A program made the position numbers and the translations under genes. From Tistrella mobilis (lineage in GTDB: Bacteria > Pseudomonadota > Alphaproteobacteria > Tistrellales > Tistrellaceae), in NCBI RefSeq assembly GCF_041468085.1, contig NZ_CP121014.1:62001-126000 (forward strand): a stretch of 64,000 bases of DNA, read 5' to 3'. Below are positions 63,377 through 64,000 of the stretch, in pieces. Each line of letters begins with the position of its first letter. Within the stretch, counting starts at the first letter, position 1. The notes beneath the pieces were generated by a model. It had not been told where the DNA came from. It ran no database searches and saw only the letters and a list, made by a program, of their open reading frames with translations.

Positions 63377-64000
63377 ATGAATGCTCAGGCCCCTGCCGCC
63401 ATCCAGGTCGTGACCCGCACCATCCAGGCCCATGATCACCGCACCAATCTGCACGAGGCCGGCCAGGGCCGCCCGGTGGTGCTGCTCCACGGTTCCGGCG
63501 CCGGTGTCTCGGCCGCGGCCAACTGGTCGAAGGTGATCCCGGATCTCGCCCGGCATTTCCACGTCATCGCCCCCGATATCGCCGGTTTCGGCATGACCGA
63601 ACTCAAGCCCGATGCGCGCTACGACATCAAGCTCTGGGTTGCGCATTTCATCGGCATCCTGGATGCGCTGGGCCTTGAGAAGGTGAGCGTGGTGGGCAAT
63701 TCCTTCGGCGGCGCGCTGGGGCTTGCGACCGCGCTGTCGCATCCCGCCCGTATCGACCGGCTGGTCCTGCTCGGCACCCCCTGCGGCGAATTCCCGATGA
63801 CCGACGGCCTGCGGGCGCAGCTGGAATTCGACGGCACGATCGAGGGCATGCGCCGCGCGGTCAGCTTCTTCCCCTATGACGACAGCATCATCACCGAAGA
63901 GCTGATCCAGCGCCGGTTCGAGGCGGCCACCCAGCCGGGGGCGCTTGAAGCCTTCCGCAAGCTGATGCCGGCCCCCACCGGCGACGAGCGGCCGACGGTG
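63377..64000 (+). CDS. Alpha/beta hydrolase, meta-cleavage product hydrolase-like (3' truncated by window edge)
   Basis: The first 208 residues of an alpha/beta hydrolase. The oxyanion-hole segment VVLLHGSGAGVSAAANWSKV is typical of C-C bond hydrolases of the DmpD/XylF/BphD group, and the nucleophile elbow is VVGNSFGGALGLA with Ser. PDIAGFGMTE and RLVLLGTPCGEFP also fit. These enzymes cut 2-hydroxy-6-oxo-dienoates in aromatic ring degradation. The His and the C-terminal part are outside the window. AAAAGGAA precedes the ATG. Other esterases share the fold, so substrate remains open. Confidence 0.88.
   Translation, partial: MNAQAPAAIQVVTRTIQAHDHRTNLHEAGQGRPVVLLHGSGAGVSAAANWSKVIPDLARHFHVIAPDIAGFGMTELKPDARYDIKLWVAHFIGILDALGLEKVSVVGNSFGGALGLATALSHPARIDRLVLLGTPCGEFPMTDGLRAQLEFDGTIEGMRRAVSFFPYDDSIITEELIQRRFEAATQPGALEAFRKLMPAPTGDERPTV

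Overview
The window looks like chromosome or a large replicon of a high-GC, nutritionally versatile Alphaproteobacterium. The gene content (rhizobial-type glpSTPQUV glycerol importer, several TRAP and polar amino-acid ABC importers, hydroxyproline catabolism, FNR/FixK and Fur boxes) suggests Rhodospirillales or Rhizobiales. A Tistrella- or Azospirillum-like organism is my guess from style only. Coding density is high, most genes sit in tight operons with ATGA overlaps, and codons are strongly GC3-biased except in a few probably acquired patches: the 16.1-18.0 kb IS region and the gene at 54.8-55.5 kb.

Layout. 1-1074: tail of an ABC exporter. 1167-4109: large KAP-type P-loop NTPase with membrane segments. 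4273-10890: plus-strand catabolic operon (polar amino-acid ABC importer, enolase-superfamily enzyme, FAD amine oxidoreductase, ThDP enzyme), followed by a minus-strand LysR regulator, a SnoaL-like protein, a serine hydrolase, a CatB-type acetyltransferase and a MATE exporter. 16101-17935: a near-consensus Fur box, a small membrane protein, a second small ORF cut by an IS5-family element, and a fragment of another IS5-family element. 18012-24421: GNAT protein, then a TRAP importer with acyl-CoA ligase and enoyl-CoA hydratase. 24378-29266: AraC regulator, TonB siderophore receptor and siderophore esterase. 29272-32802: MBL hydrolase, LysR regulator, interrupted 3-methyladenine glycosylase and HugZ-like haem protein.

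33010-40249 is a trans-4-hydroxy-L-proline utilisation locus: GntR regulator, pyrroline-hydroxycarboxylate deaminase, ABC importer, D-hydroxyproline dehydrogenase and hydroxyproline epimerase. Its two promoter regions share an 11-bp-phased TTGTAT repeat. 40355-48098 (minus strand) is the glycerol operon glpD-glpSTPQUV, with a promoter flanked by TTTCG half-sites at 48147-48199. 48343-55500 is a complete type III-B CRISPR effector operon, cmr1 to cmr6, whose Cas10/Cmr2 keeps the GGDD cyclase motif but has no HD domain. It is followed 13 bp later by a low-GC gene for a putative PD-(D/E)XK nuclease (DUF6602-like). No CRISPR array, cas6, cas1 or cas2 is in the window. 55516-58145 (minus) encodes a cyanide-insensitive bd oxidase (cioAB plus a DUF2474 peptide). 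58728-64000 is an acyl-CoA ligase, TRAP importer and meta-cleavage-type hydrolase group whose three transcription units each carry the same 16-bp motif, ATACC-N4-RGTAYTG.

The most interesting points are the cmr operon with its coupled nuclease-like gene, the three-copy operator at 58.6-63.4 kb, the phased repeats of the hydroxyproline locus, the KAP NTPase with a Clp-N-like N-terminus and a hairpin touching its ribosome binding site, and the Fur-box small membrane protein locus broken by an IS. All functions are read from sequence and family memory; no database search was run.
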